A stretch of 7,527 nucleotides of DNA, from positions 1 to 7,527 of the forward strand of contig JAFAGX010000110.1 in NCBI GenBank assembly GCA_019237515.1, given 5' to 3'. The position numbers and the translations under genes were made by a program. Below are positions 1 through 5,858 of this stretch, piece after piece. The stretch is from Acidobacteriaceae bacterium. GTDB lineage: Bacteria > Acidobacteriota > Terriglobia > Terriglobales > SbA1. Position 1 is the first letter of the stretch. Every line of letters begins with the position of its first letter. The notes beneath the pieces are model-generated. The model was not told the origin of the DNA. It was given only the letters and a program-made list of their open reading frames with translations, and did not search any database.

Positions 1-297
1 GGTCAGCACTTCGTAGTGCAGTACCCGCGGCCCTCGTTCAATGAGGAATTGGTCATCTTCCGGATAGAACACCGCCTTCTCATAGTCGTCGCCGGCAAAG
101 GCTTTGATCGCATCCCACGAATCCCAAAGGGATATCAACGTAAACTCGCATTTGCCTTCTGCAACCCGGCGCAGCGTCCACACTCCGCAATTTCCCGGAA
201 TTGCCGCATACTCTTTCAGCCCCGTCTTCTGGAGGTACGCGAAATAACTGTCCTTGTCGGCTTCCGTGGTGACTCCTCGCCAAATGCGGGCAATCAT
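1..297 (-). CDS. Antibiotic biosynthesis monooxygenase (ABM) domain protein, partial at C-terminus
   Basis: This small cytoplasmic protein has the dimeric alpha/beta-barrel (ferredoxin-like) ABM fold. Translation from the ATG at 297 is open for 99 residues to the window edge with no stop, so only a few C-terminal residues are probably missing. It begins MIARIWRGVT, then has a YLQKTGLKEY helix, a central PGNCGVWTLRR strand, FTLISLWDSWDAIKAFAGDD and VFYPEDDQFLIE, and reaches a terminal strand with HYEV. This order matches stand-alone ABM proteins of about 100 residues. No signal peptide is seen. Family members include cofactor-free monooxygenases and heme-degrading enzymes, but many have no known substrate, so the reaction here is unknown. 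A modest AGGA at 308-311 lies 10 bases upstream of the ATG. The next gene upstream on the same strand also carries ABM-like repeats but is separated by a terminator. Confidence 0.85.
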   Translation of the reverse strand, partial: MIARIWRGVTTEADKDSYFAYLQKTGLKEYAAIPGNCGVWTLRRVAEGKCEFTLISLWDSWDAIKAFAGDDYEKAVFYPEDDQFLIERGPRVLHYEVLT

Positions 298-391
298 ATG
301 TCTACCGTCCTATGCGCTAATTCGATGACTGATAATCCGCGTTCGATGCGGCGGCAGATACCAACTTGGCGTCGGCGAAACGATTAAACCC

Positions 392-430
392 GGAAAGAAA
401 CCCGCCCTCCATCATCGACAAAGGGCGGGC
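392..430 (-). terminator. Rho-independent terminator after the 447-1316 gene
   Basis: On the minus strand a perfect 8-bp GC-rich stem, CCCGCCCT (422-429) with AGGGCGGG (401-408) and a 13-base loop, is followed at once by the T-rich run TTTCTTTCC. It starts 17 bases past the TAG of the secreted repeat protein. It should separate that transcript from the downstream ABM gene, though some read-through is possible. Confidence 0.8.
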
Positions 431-446
431 CGGAATGTCGGGTGAA

Positions 447-1316
447 CTACTTGGTGGCAGTTTCGCCGGTGTTCTTTGGTTTGGCTTTAGTGGCCACCAT
501 GGGCTTGGGATTCCAGAAGTCAGGAGCGATTGCGACTACCGGTTCCGGCGGCGAACTGAGCTCCGCGGAATACCGGAAGATCATCGAGTCGGTCCCTTCG
601 ACAGTTTCGGACGCCTCCTGCAGGTACTTCTTATAGCCCTCGTCGCCGAGAATGTCATGGGCGCTCGGGTTGTTGTCAAAGCCGCCCATCCCGGAGCGCA
701 ACGTACTGATGTAGAAGATTGTCCCTTTGCCGCCTTCGAGCACTTGGGAAACCAGCACTGGCTGTGTGTTTTCGTTTTTCTCGCTCGCTTCTTTTACCTC
801 TTTCAGGAGCGCCTCGAATTCTGCAACTTTTCCCGGCCGGACGTGCACAGCGGTCGTCCGCAGTAGGCGAGAGCTGCCAATCAACTTCGCATAATCTGCC
901 GGATCGCTTGGACCTTTGCGCGAGAGGTCCCACCGGCGTTTGCGGAATTCACTTCGCCCTTCAGAAATGTAGTTGTTGAAGTCATTCAACATTTTCTGCG
1001 CAGCGTCTTTTCCGTAAGTCTTGCTTAAGGCGCCCATAAAGGAATCCGCCGCCTTGTCAATGTCGGCATACGACTGACGTGTGCTCACGAAAGCATACGT
1101 GTTGTTCTCGCCATAAGCCGACTCCATTGCCAGCCACCGGTCGCCGCTCTTGCGATTGGCGTCCGCGATCTTTCTGGCGAGGGCTTCGAAGTCGGCAACT
1201 TTCTCCGGCTTCACCTTCACGAGGTACACATCGAGATAGTCCCCAACCGCTTGGCCGAGTGCCGGCAGAACTAGGCAGACGGCAACCAGCGCGGCAAGCA
1301 GAGCTTTGCGCACCAT
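447..1316 (-). CDS. Secreted protein with two ABM-like (dimeric alpha/beta barrel) repeats
   Basis: I do not recognise a named family for this 289-residue protein. Residues 1-23 form a clear signal peptide (basic MVRK, hydrophobic core, ending ALG-QA), so it is exported. The mature part holds two related units. Residues 33-46 (VKVKPEKVADFEAL) and 157-170 (VHVRPGKVAEFEAL) share 10 of 14 positions. Each is followed by a charged helix and then a hydrophobic strand (TYAFVSTRQS near 73-82, TIFYISTLRS near 199-208). This strand-helix-strand pattern resembles an ABM or NIPSNAP-type half barrel, so a fused dimer within one chain is likely; that fold is an inference. The C-terminus (about 253-289) is a Pro/Lys/Thr-rich tail, probably disordered. 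No catalytic residues can be named. The ATG start is fixed by AAGGAGG at 1321-1327, and the gene has its own promoter and terminator, so it is probably monocistronic. Confidence 0.85.
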   Translation of the reverse strand: MVRKALLAALVAVCLVLPALGQAVGDYLDVYLVKVKPEKVADFEALARKIADANRKSGDRWLAMESAYGENNTYAFVSTRQSYADIDKAADSFMGALSKTYGKDAAQKMLNDFNNYISEGRSEFRKRRWDLSRKGPSDPADYAKLIGSSRLLRTTAVHVRPGKVAEFEALLKEVKEASEKNENTQPVLVSQVLEGGKGTIFYISTLRSGMGGFDNNPSAHDILGDEGYKKYLQEASETVEGTDSMIFRYSAELSSPPEPVVAIAPDFWNPKPMVATKAKPKNTGETATK

Positions 1317-1320
1317 AACT

Positions 1321-1327
1321 CCTCCTT
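1321..1327 (-). promoter_or_regulatory. Strong Shine-Dalgarno site for the secreted ABM-like gene
   Basis: The minus strand reads AAGGAGG, then AGTT-type sequence into the ATG at 1316. The full consensus and short spacing fix this start and suggest high translation. It is the best ribosome binding site on the minus strand in this window. Confidence 0.85.
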
Positions 1328-1377
1328 AGTTGAATTGGCTGTTTATTGTTGACGATTGAACCCAGGGATGCGAGAGG

Positions 1378-1406
1378 AATGTACGCTTCGTGACACAAGC
1401 TGTCAA
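1378..1406 (-). promoter_or_regulatory. Sigma-70-type promoter for the secreted ABM-like gene
   Basis: On the minus strand a perfect -35 TTGACA (1401-1406) is followed by a 17-base spacer and a -10 TACATT (1378-1383, four of six consensus bases). The predicted transcript would start near 1371, giving a leader of about 55 bases before the ATG at 1316. No terminator is seen between dppC and this promoter, so read-through from the permease operon may add to expression. Confidence 0.6.
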
Positions 1407-1506
1407 TGACCGCGTGATGCGCTGTGGAACGAAAGGCTTGACAGTGTCCGGCTTCGCCGCAACCCCGTATTGACGTGTGCGCGCCGGTGCGGGGGCCAAC
1501 ACCGCC

Positions 1507-2373
1507 TTACAGCCCCGCTTCGATTCGCGATCGCGGATCCAGGTAATCGCGCAGAGCATCGCCGATGAAATTGAATGCCAGCACCGCCAGCATGACCGTC
1601 GCGGCCGGAAATATTACCAGATGCGGCGCGTCGAAAAGATGTGCGCGGCCGTCGTTCAGCATGGTTCCCCAGCTTGCGGTCGGCGGGGCGACACCGAGAC
1701 CGAGAAAGCTCATCGTGGCTTCAGCCAGGATTGCCCCAGCCATGCCAATTGCCGCCTGCACAATCACCGGCTGAATGATGTTCGGCAGTATGTGACGGGT
1801 GATGATGCGCAAATCGCTGGCGCCGAGCGCCCGCGCCGCCTCAACAAACTCGCGTTCGCGAACGGCGAGAACCTGGGCGCGTACCAGACGCGCATATCCC
1901 ACCCATCCGCCCAGCGAAAGCGCGAGCACCAGATTGAAAATTCCTGGCCCGCGAAAGGCCACAAACGCGATCGCTATCAGAATTCCGGGAAACGACAAGA
2001 ACGCATTCATCACCACTACGTTGACAAACCGATCAATGCGCCCGCCATGATACCCGGCAATCGACCCGACAATCAGCCCCAGTCCCAGCGATCCCGCAAC
2101 CACGCAACTTCCTACGAGCATGGAGATTCGCGAGCCATAAATGAGGCGCGAAAGGATGTCGCGCCCAAGCTCATCGGTGCCGCACCAGTGCGCAGCGGAT
2201 GGCGGCGCGAGGCGTGTGGGCAAGTCGATGGCAGCCGGATCATGCGGCGCAATCCATGGCGCAAACAACGCAAACATCACAAAGATCGCCACCAACACCA
2301 CTCCCGTGGCCGCCAGCGGATTACTTTGGGCGACCGTGCGTGGCAGCGAGATGGCAGGAGCAGCCAAGGTCAA
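1507..2373 (-). CDS. dppC: Dpp/Opp-type ABC transporter permease, DppC-like
   Basis: This is one of the two integral-membrane subunits of a peptide, dipeptide or nickel ABC importer, and it pairs with the DppB-like protein encoded upstream. The 288 residues are a normal full length. Transmembrane segment 1 lies near 20-40, followed by the periplasmic signature APHDP and GTDELGRD (65-72). Further membrane segments lie near 85-106, 120-140, 146-162, 205-225 and 253-272. The cytoplasmic EAA loop that contacts the ATPase is at about 173-205 (EREFVEAARALGASDLRIITRH), then SFLGLG (222-227), and the typical C-terminal end FIGDALRDYLDPR. The start is odd: the frame opens with TTG at 2373 directly after an in-frame TGA, with no ATG or GTG before the first membrane helix and no clear Shine-Dalgarno. 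The upstream neighbour is a PIN toxin whose stop is 16 bases away, so translation may be coupled. The substrate cannot be read from the permease. Confidence 0.9.
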   Translation of the reverse strand: MTLAAPAISLPRTVAQSNPLAATGVVLVAIFVMFALFAPWIAPHDPAAIDLPTRLAPPSAAHWCGTDELGRDILSRLIYGSRISMLVGSCVVAGSLGLGLIVGSIAGYHGGRIDRFVNVVVMNAFLSFPGILIAIAFVAFRGPGIFNLVLALSLGGWVGYARLVRAQVLAVREREFVEAARALGASDLRIITRHILPNIIQPVIVQAAIGMAGAILAEATMSFLGLGVAPPTASWGTMLNDGRAHLFDAPHLVIFPAATVMLAVLAFNFIGDALRDYLDPRSRIEAGL

Positions 2374-2389
2374 TCAGAACAAGTGAGCT

Positions 2390-2815
2390 CTAGTGAATCT
2401 TCACAAACGGATTTTCAATTCGAACTCGTCCGATTATCTGCTGCGGGTTTAGATCTTCCGAAAGGATTCGAACGGCATCTGATTTAATCGCGGACGCTAC
2501 GATCAATGCATCCCAAAATCCAATTCGGGCCTCATCCTCAATCCGGAAGGCAGCCGCAAGCTCGTCTGGCGAGGTCTGGACACACCAAGGCGCGTAGCTG
2601 TTCACCACACGCCGGGCCGTTTCCTTCGGCAGGGGAGAAGTAATCTTTTTTGTGACGTTCACATAAAACTCCTGCAGTACTTGCGTGCTTAAGACCCCGC
2701 TGCTATTACTCCAAAGATCCTGCAGGATCGCTTTGGCGATCTCATGTTTGGCACTTGCGTCAACATCGTATGCATAGATCAGGACGTTTGTATCGATGAA
2801 GCTTTTATCGCTCAT
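2390..2815 (-). CDS. vapC: PIN-domain ribonuclease toxin, VapC-like
   Basis: This is the likely toxin of a type II toxin-antitoxin pair. PIN-domain VapC proteins are Mg-dependent endoribonucleases that cut tRNA or rRNA and stop translation. The 141 residues are the usual length. The acidic active-site residues are all present: D8 in FIDTNVLIY, E49 in QEFYVN, D102 in FWDALIVASA and D121 in LSEDL, so the toxin looks intact. I chose the ATG at 2815 because MSDKSFIDTN is the standard PIN start; it overlaps the antitoxin stop by 11 bases (ATGAGCGATAA), which is typical coupling. A longer reading from 2869 adds 18 residues that merely overlap the antitoxin. The target RNA cannot be inferred. The gene ends 16 bases before the dppC start, and its base composition looks more AT-rich than the flanking permease genes. 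Confidence 0.9.
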   Translation of the reverse strand: MSDKSFIDTNVLIYAYDVDASAKHEIAKAILQDLWSNSSGVLSTQVLQEFYVNVTKKITSPLPKETARRVVNSYAPWCVQTSPDELAAAFRIEDEARIGFWDALIVASAIKSDAVRILSEDLNPQQIIGRVRIENPFVKIH

Positions 2816-3041
2816 GCCATTCGTCTCGCGTGCCGCGAATAACTCCGCCGAGATGAAGGCCCTGCTCAAGCATTGCTAGCGCATCCCGTTTGGCGCGCTC
2901 ATAAGCCTCCTGCTCACCCACCAATTTCTCAATTTGCTCGGCTATTAGCCCGCTGATGGACGTCTCACGCTGCGCGGCCAAGATCTTAACTTTGCGAATC
3001 GTCTCCCGGCTGAGACTAAGTGTCACATTCTGCTTAGGCAT
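2805..3041 (-). CDS. vapB: Ribbon-helix-helix antitoxin, VapB/CopG-like
   Basis: This 78-residue protein is the probable antitoxin for the PIN toxin it overlaps. Residues 5-42 (NVTLSLSRETIRKVKILAAQ through SISGLIAEQIEKLV) match a ribbon-helix-helix fold: a short DNA-contacting beta strand, then two helices. The C-terminal part (about 58-78, MLEQGLHLGGVIRGTRDEWHER) resembles the toxin-wrapping tails of RHH antitoxins paired with PIN toxins. The protein should bind the toxin active site and repress its own promoter as a complex. A 35-bp palindrome lies 9 bases upstream of the ATG and is the obvious operator. The start at 3041 is the only ATG fitting the fold; the Shine-Dalgarno is weak (GAGA). 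Confidence 0.88.
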   Translation of the reverse strand: MPKQNVTLSLSRETIRKVKILAAQRETSISGLIAEQIEKLVGEQEAYERAKRDALAMLEQGLHLGGVIRGTRDEWHER

Positions 3042-3050
3042 ATGTATATC

Positions 3051-3085
3051 TCACGTAAAATACGTGTAACACATTTTTTACGTGA
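3051..3085. promoter_or_regulatory. 35-bp near-perfect palindrome, likely toxin-antitoxin operator
   Basis: The left arm TCACGTAAAATACGTGT (3051-3067) and the right arm ACACATTTTTTACGTGA (3069-3085) are inverted repeats around a single central A at 3068, with 15 of 17 positions pairing. The outer 10 bp (TCACGTAAAA / TTTTACGTGA) and the inner GTGT-A-ACAC are perfect. The ACGT-containing core recurs three times, as expected if several ribbon-helix-helix dimers bind side by side. It covers the region just upstream of the antitoxin ATG, where the promoter must lie; a weak TTGAAT (-35-like) sits at its upstream edge on the minus strand. Autoregulation is inferred from the family. Confidence 0.72.
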
Positions 3086-3110
3086 ATTCAAATCTCAGAG
3101 CTAGTGGCCC

Positions 3111-4028
3111 TCACTGCCGGATCCTCGGATTCACCACCGAATACAGCAAATCCGTTAAAAAATTTACCGCGACGTAGGTCAATCCAATCGCGAGAATGCA
3201 TCCCTCGACCAGATAATAATCGCGATTCCCAATCGCCTGGATCGTCAGCCGCCCAATTCCCGGCCAGGAAAAAATCGTCTCCGTCACAATCGCCCCAGCC
3301 AGCAGTGCTCCGAACTGCAGCCCGAGCACCGTGATGATCGGAATCATTGCGTTAAGCAAGGCATGCCGATAAACCACGGTACGTTCCGTCAGCCCCTTGG
3401 CTCGAGCCGTGCGAATGTAATCCTGCCCAAGTTCTTCCAGCATGGAAGTCCGCACCATTCGCGTGAGAATTGCGGCCAGCGCGCTGCCCATCGTAATTGC
3501 CGGAAGCACCAAGTGCGCCAGTGTTCCCGAACCCGAAACCGGCAACAAACCCAGCTTGATCGCGAAAAACAGTATGAGAATCGGCCCCAGCGCAAAATTC
3601 GGGAAGGACAGACCGAACAAGCTCACCACGCTCAACAGCCGGTCGTCCCAGCGATTTCTTCGTTGTGCCGACCGCACGCCCGCCGGAATTGAGAGCACCA
3701 CCGCGACAATCAACGACGCAAGTGTCAATTGCAGGGTATATGGGTAGCGCTGCGCAATCAACTTGCCTACGTTTTGATTGAAACGCAGCGACGGCCCAAG
3801 ATCGCCGTGCAAAACACCCTTCCAATAATGAAGATATTGCTGCCCCAGCGGGACATCGAGACCATAGGCATGGCGCGCCGACTGGATGTCCGCCGCGGGC
3901 GCTCCTTCGCCAAGCATCTGCAGAATCGGATCCCCGGGAACCAGATGAATCAGCAGGAAAACAACTGAGACCACCAGCCAGACCACCGGCAGCGTGTACA
4001 GCAGACGATGTGCGAGATAGCGAAGCAA
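3111..4028 (-). CDS. dppB: Dpp/Opp-type ABC transporter permease, DppB-like
   Basis: This is the partner permease of the DppC-like protein in a peptide or nickel importer of the inner membrane. At 305 residues it is full length. The N-terminus MLRYLAHRLLYTLPVVW and the first helix (about 9-29) end in the family signature HLVPGDP (28-34). Helices follow near 98-120, 131-158, 170-190, 226-250 and 272-298. The EAA loop that docks the ATPase is at about 198-231 (EELGQDYIRTARAKGLTERT, with the conserved G212). The protein ends FLTDLLYSVVNPRIR as usual. The start is a TTG at 4028, chosen because it gives the standard MLRYL start and no ATG or GTG lies between the upstream stop and it; no good Shine-Dalgarno is seen. 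No binding protein or ATPase gene adjoins it. The 69 bases after its stop lead straight into the toxin-antitoxin operator. Confidence 0.9.
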   Translation of the reverse strand: MLRYLAHRLLYTLPVVWLVVSVVFLLIHLVPGDPILQMLGEGAPAADIQSARHAYGLDVPLGQQYLHYWKGVLHGDLGPSLRFNQNVGKLIAQRYPYTLQLTLASLIVAVVLSIPAGVRSAQRRNRWDDRLLSVVSLFGLSFPNFALGPILILFFAIKLGLLPVSGSGTLAHLVLPAITMGSALAAILTRMVRTSMLEELGQDYIRTARAKGLTERTVVYRHALLNAMIPIITVLGLQFGALLAGAIVTETIFSWPGIGRLTIQAIGNRDYYLVEGCILAIGLTYVAVNFLTDLLYSVVNPRIRQ

Positions 4029-4083
4029 GGTGGATTCTGCTAACCAAGCAGCTTACAACAGATGATTAATCGTGATTTGAAAG

Positions 4084-4103
4084 GGCTCGGCTTCAGCCGA
4101 GCC
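4084..4103 (-). terminator. Strong hairpin between the CBS gene and dppB, terminator-like
   Basis: GGCTCGGC and GCCGAGCC form a perfect 8-bp stem around TTCA (9 bp if the loop closes further). On the minus strand it is followed by CTTTCAAATC, only a weak T-tract; on the plus strand GTTCAGTTTGTTCTTG follows. It probably ends the CBS-protein transcript or belongs to a scattered palindrome family. Its heptamers recur in the adjacent repeat copy. A weaker hairpin, GGATGA-CTCC-TCATCC at 4218-4233, lies just past the CBS-gene stop. Confidence 0.45.
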
Positions 4104-4117
4104 GTTCAGTTTGTTCT

Positions 4118-4167
4118 TGTCATTCCGAGCCGCCCGCGGCCGCGGTGAGGCTCGGCGAGGAATCTGC
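4118..4167. repeat. Interspersed repeat copy 1 (TGTCATTCCGAG...GAGGAATCTGC)
   Basis: The ends TGTCATTCCGAG (4118-4129) and GAGGAATCTGC (4157-4167) match those of a second copy at 7079-7108. The middle here is longer and GC-rich, with CCGAGCC (4125-4131) pairing with GGCTCGG (4149-4155) around a CCGCGG-rich loop. I recall similar intergenic repeats in acidobacterial genomes; that comparison is from memory. The 4029-4236 intergenic region holds this repeat and two hairpins, but no convincing dppB promoter. Confidence 0.6.
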
Positions 4168-4236
4168 AGTTAACGATTTAAACGCCTGCCCACAGTCCTG
4201 GATTTTTTGGAAAGGCAGGATGACTCCTCATCCCGC

Positions 4237-5595
4237 TTACCCTACTGCGGCCGGCTGCAATTTCTCAATCTTTACTTTGGCGATACGGTGCTCGTCCATC
4301 TCTTCCACAGTGAATCGATGCCCCTCGTATTCAAAACTTTCGCCCAGCCGTGGGATTCTCTGCATTCGTGCGAGCACAAATCCGGCCAACGTTTCGAATC
4401 CCGCATCTCGCGGCAGTTCGAGCTCGTATTGGGATTCCAGGTCTCGAATGCTCACCGATCCATCCAGAACCACAACCGGTTGGCCTTCCAACGTGGGTTG
4501 CTCGGGTGGGGAGATGTCAAATTCGTCCTGAATCTCTCCGACGAGCTGCTCAAGGATATCTTCAACCGTAATTACTCCCGCAGTCGAGCCAAACTCATCT
4601 ACGACAACCGCGAGATGTCTCTTCCGGTCTTTGAACTCTTCCAACAATTCCGTCAAAACCTTGGTCTCCGGAACCACCAGCACATCTCGCATGATCTGGC
4701 TGATTTTCATGGACGAAATCCGCGCCGCCATCGGCTGCACCGGATTCGCGCTTAGCCGCCAGCGTGTCCAACGCATCAGATCTTTGGAATAAAGCACGCC
4801 TATGATGTGCTCCGGGCCACTTTGCGGGTCGTACACCGGAACCCGAGAGTGCTGGTCCTCGACAACTTTCGATAGTGCCTCATCCAGCGTGAGATCTCCC
4901 GGGAGGGAAAAAATGTCGGGACGCGGCACCATCACTTCCCGAACCGTAATGCTTTCCAGCTCCAAGGCATGATGGATCATCTCCTCTTGGAATGCCGGAA
5001 TCTGCCCAAACTGCCGGCTGGCCGTCACGATCAGTTTCAGTTCATCCGGGGAATGCACCGGACCCTGCCGCAGCTTGCGCGATCCAAAGAGACGTAACAC
5101 CGATCCGGCAGCCGTGTTCATCACAAAAATGAAGGGCCGAGTAATGGCCAGGAAGACATCCATCGGCGCCGCTACCGCTAGCGCCACCTGCTCGCCTCGC
5201 TGCAGGGCTAAAGACTTCGGCACCAGTTCGCCCAGGATCACGTGCAGGCAGGTGATCAGAATGAATGCGATGGCGATCGCGATCCCATGCGCATAGAGCG
5301 TGGCATGCGGAATCTGGCCAAGCGAGTGTTCGAACATCCGCGACAGGACGGGCTCGCCTACCCAGCCAAGAGTCAGGCTAACTATCGTGATTCCCAGCTG
5401 CACCCCGTTTACGACTTCGTCCAGGTTGCGATGTAATCTCTGAACGATGCGGGCGCCAATGCGCCGGGCTTCAATCAACTCTTGGATCCTGGTATCTCGG
5501 ACACTGACCAGCGCAAATTCGGCTGCCGCAAAGAACGCGTTCGCCGCTACCAGGAGCAGGATAAGAAACACCCGCAGCAGCACATAACCGATCAT
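4237..5595 (-). CDS. CNNM/CorC-HlyC family membrane protein with CBS pair (hemolysin-like)
   Basis: This 452-residue protein has the complete layout of the family often labelled hemolysin or Mg/Co efflux protein. The DUF21/CNNM membrane domain spans about 1-175, with helices near 3-25, 62-84, 100-122 and 138-165, the EFALVSVR motif (26-33) and the family motif GELVPKSLAL (122-131). The CBS pair follows: CBS1 at about 218-278 (VMVPRPDIFSL, SRVPVYD, IIGVLYSKDL) and CBS2 at about 300-355 (HLAVVVDEFGSTAGVITVED), expected to bind adenine nucleotides. The C-terminal CorC/HlyC domain is at about 372-446 (LDGSVSIRDLE, ETLAGFVLARM). CNNM homologues are linked to Na-dependent Mg efflux, and haemolysis is not implied; the transported ion here is an inference. 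The ATG at 5595 gives the standard N-terminus; there is no good Shine-Dalgarno and a promoter element lies very close by. It diverges from the adaptor gene. Confidence 0.92.
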   Translation of the reverse strand: MIGYVLLRVFLILLLVAANAFFAAAEFALVSVRDTRIQELIEARRIGARIVQRLHRNLDEVVNGVQLGITIVSLTLGWVGEPVLSRMFEHSLGQIPHATLYAHGIAIAIAFILITCLHVILGELVPKSLALQRGEQVALAVAAPMDVFLAITRPFIFVMNTAAGSVLRLFGSRKLRQGPVHSPDELKLIVTASRQFGQIPAFQEEMIHHALELESITVREVMVPRPDIFSLPGDLTLDEALSKVVEDQHSRVPVYDPQSGPEHIIGVLYSKDLMRWTRWRLSANPVQPMAARISSMKISQIMRDVLVVPETKVLTELLEEFKDRKRHLAVVVDEFGSTAGVITVEDILEQLVGEIQDEFDISPPEQPTLEGQPVVVLDGSVSIRDLESQYELELPRDAGFETLAGFVLARMQRIPRLGESFEYEGHRFTVEEMDEHRIAKVKIEKLQPAAVG

Positions 5596-5604
5596 GAGTA
5601 GCTA

Positions 5605-5613
5605 ATTTTAACA
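5605..5613 (-). promoter_or_regulatory. Extended -10 element upstream of the CBS-protein gene
   Basis: The minus strand reads TGTTAAAAT, which fits TGn plus TAAAAT (five of six -10 bases). No clear -35 is visible, which an extended -10 can tolerate. It ends only 9 bases before the ATG at 5595, so a transcript from it would have almost no leader, in keeping with the lack of a Shine-Dalgarno site. Confidence 0.4.
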
Positions 5614-5847
5614 TTCCAAACAGGCTATCCTTCATCGGGATTGTGCCGAGGTTGGTAAAATGGTGGTTCGCGTGCTGGAAGCTGTAACTCCGCAATTTGC
5701 TGTGGATCCTCGCCTTGCGTTCCAAAGCAGATTCTTGCTTCCATTCTCAGATCTGGCAGGTCTAACGCTATGACTCAACCCGTCAGATGTTAGGAACCAA
5801 TTCACGAGAACTTGCGTAATACCCATCAAGGGCGGAAACGCCGGCGC

Positions 5848-5853
5848 AGGAGG
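5848..5853 (+). promoter_or_regulatory. Shine-Dalgarno site for the efflux adaptor gene
   Basis: AGGAGG lies 5 bases upstream of the ATG at 5859 and fixes that start. Confidence 0.85.
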
Positions 5854-5858
5854 CGGAT

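Larger units (their letters stand above)
5596..5858. other. Divergent intergenic region between the CBS gene and the efflux adaptor gene
   Basis: These 263 bases carry no gene I can support, but must hold promoters for both neighbours. On the minus side an extended -10 element, TGTTAAAAT, lies at 5605-5613. On the plus side another TGGTAAAAT occurs near 5653-5661, without a good -35. A small GGCG-GAAA-CGCC hairpin (5831-5842) sits just before the adaptor's Shine-Dalgarno. No operator palindrome stands out. Confidence 0.5.

Noticed and set aside
16..387. A plus-strand open frame opposite the ABM gene
   Set aside because: The minus-strand translation is a textbook ABM domain, and the plus-strand product has no recognisable features.
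1438..1443. TTGACA on the plus strand downstream of dppC
   Set aside because: At 17 bases spacing the -10 position reads AACCCC, and no plus-strand gene follows.
1440..1506. Possible terminator after dppC
   Set aside because: Only short stems such as CGGC-GAA-GCCG are present and no T-tract follows on the minus strand, so it is not called.
1477..2487. A 336-codon open frame on the plus strand opposite dppC
   Set aside because: It is rich in Arg, His, Gln and Ser with no recognisable domain, and lies antisense to a full-length, well-conserved permease; long antisense frames are common in GC-rich genes.
2816..2869. Longer N-terminus for the PIN toxin starting at 2869
   Set aside because: The extra 18 residues overlap the antitoxin C-terminus and precede the normal PIN start MSDKSFIDTN.
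5660..5773. A 37-residue open frame on the plus strand in the divergent intergenic region
   Set aside because: Its upstream GAGG is poorly spaced, the peptide has no recognisable feature, and the length is within chance for this region.
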